Source: Plantibacter sp. VKM Ac-2880
GTDB lineage: Bacteria > Actinomycetota > Actinomycetes > Actinomycetales > Microbacteriaceae
Assembly (NCBI RefSeq): GCF_015351235.1
Contig: NZ_JADKSJ010000001.1
Coordinates: 2,187,668 to 2,251,667 of the forward strand
Reading direction: 5' to 3'
Length of the DNA stretch: 64,000 nucleotides
The notes beneath the pieces are model-generated. The model did no database searches, had not been told where the DNA came from, and was given only the letters and a program-made list of their open reading frames with translations. Below, piece after piece: positions 63,746 to 64,000 of this stretch. Made by a program: the position numbers and the translations under genes. Position 1 is the stretch's first letter. The number at the start of each line of letters is the position of its first letter.

Positions 63746-64000
63746 ATGTTCAGTCGAGGACCCGGCATCGCCGGCGCACCGGTCCCACTCGCCGTGCGCA
63801 TGCGCCCTCGTAGCCTCGAGGAGGTCGCCGGTCAACAGCACCTGCTGCGCCCGGGTTCACCGCTCGTCCGTCTGGCCAGCGACCGCGAGGGGACGCAGGC
63901 GGCCGTTTCGGTCATCCTCTGGGGCCCGCCGGGCACCGGCAAGACGACACTGGCCCAGGCGATCGCCCACAGCTCCGGCCGACGCTTCGTCGAGCTCTCG
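63746..64000 (+). CDS. rarA: Replication-associated recombination protein RarA/MgsA, 5' part only
   Basis: AAA+ ATPase that acts at stalled replication forks. The first 85 codons are in the window: [21 protein letters not shown] and Walker A in [18 protein letters not shown], ending at FVELS. This N-terminus is characteristic of RarA rather than RuvB or DnaA. ATG 63746 is preceded by GGAGGA, with a TAGCCT -10 box (63734-63739) just upstream. The rest lies outside the window. Confidence 0.9.
   Translation, partial: MFSRGPGIAGAPVPLAVRMRPRSLEEVAGQQHLLRPGSPLVRLASDREGTQAAVSVILWGPPGTGKTTLAQAIAHSSGRRFVELS

Overview
The window is high-GC bacterial chromosome with dense, mostly divergent or co-directional short operons. 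Gene order (topoisomerase IV A / sepH / DUF4193 / DUF3093 / dut / DUF3710 / DUF3159; DUF3000 / rnd; thrS / HIT / pdxST / yebC / ruvCAB / yajC / secDF / relA) is typical of Actinobacteria. The protein set (acnA, fadAB, SepH, TANNNT -10 boxes, Bacillus/mycobacterial-type LexA boxes, a GlnR-type box) points to the order Micrococcales, most likely Microbacteriaceae. The genus cannot be fixed from the sequence alone. I see no insertion sequence, prophage, CRISPR array or replication origin.

Layout. 1-14,000: housekeeping block with the topoisomerase IV A subunit (cut by the window edge), a phosphodiesterase, sepH (cell division), small DUF genes, dut, aconitase behind an elaborate leader, dxs (isoprenoids) and an inserted merR/aldo-keto reductase pair. 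14,000-25,000: fadA-fadB beta-oxidation genes downstream of DUF3000-rnd, an alpha/beta hydrolase, a rhodanese and SufE, zapE, and amtB behind a GlnR-type operator. 24,800-31,700: a defence or chromosome-maintenance region with an orphan PemK/MazF-like toxin, a small SOS-controlled gene of unknown function and a jetA-jetB-jetC (Wadjet/MksBEF-type SMC) operon that has no jetD. 31,700-39,600: a surface-glycan cluster with a lipase-like hydrolase, a GT2::TupA-like ATP-grasp fusion and five further glycosyltransferases in two convergent, translationally coupled operons. 39,700-45,600: phosphoketolase, NAD(P)HX dehydratase, a histidine phosphatase and an MFS exporter.

45,600-46,800 holds seven tRNA genes, including a tandem duplication of a Gly-Cys-Val triplet. 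46,800-64,000 is again core: lysoplasmalogenase-like protein, thrS, HIT hydrolase, pdxST, yebC, SOS-controlled ruvCAB, yajC-secD-secF, relA, an AbiEi-like gene behind a striking double palindrome, a DUF349 protein, a membrane-anchored cyclophilin and the start of rarA.

The best candidates for something new are the JetD-less jetABC operon with an SOS-inducible small gene in the place where jetD normally sits, the GT2::TupA fusion in the glycan cluster, and the 38-bp palindrome that contains the ribosome binding site of the AbiEi-like gene. Functional names below rest on reading motifs by eye; no database search was run.
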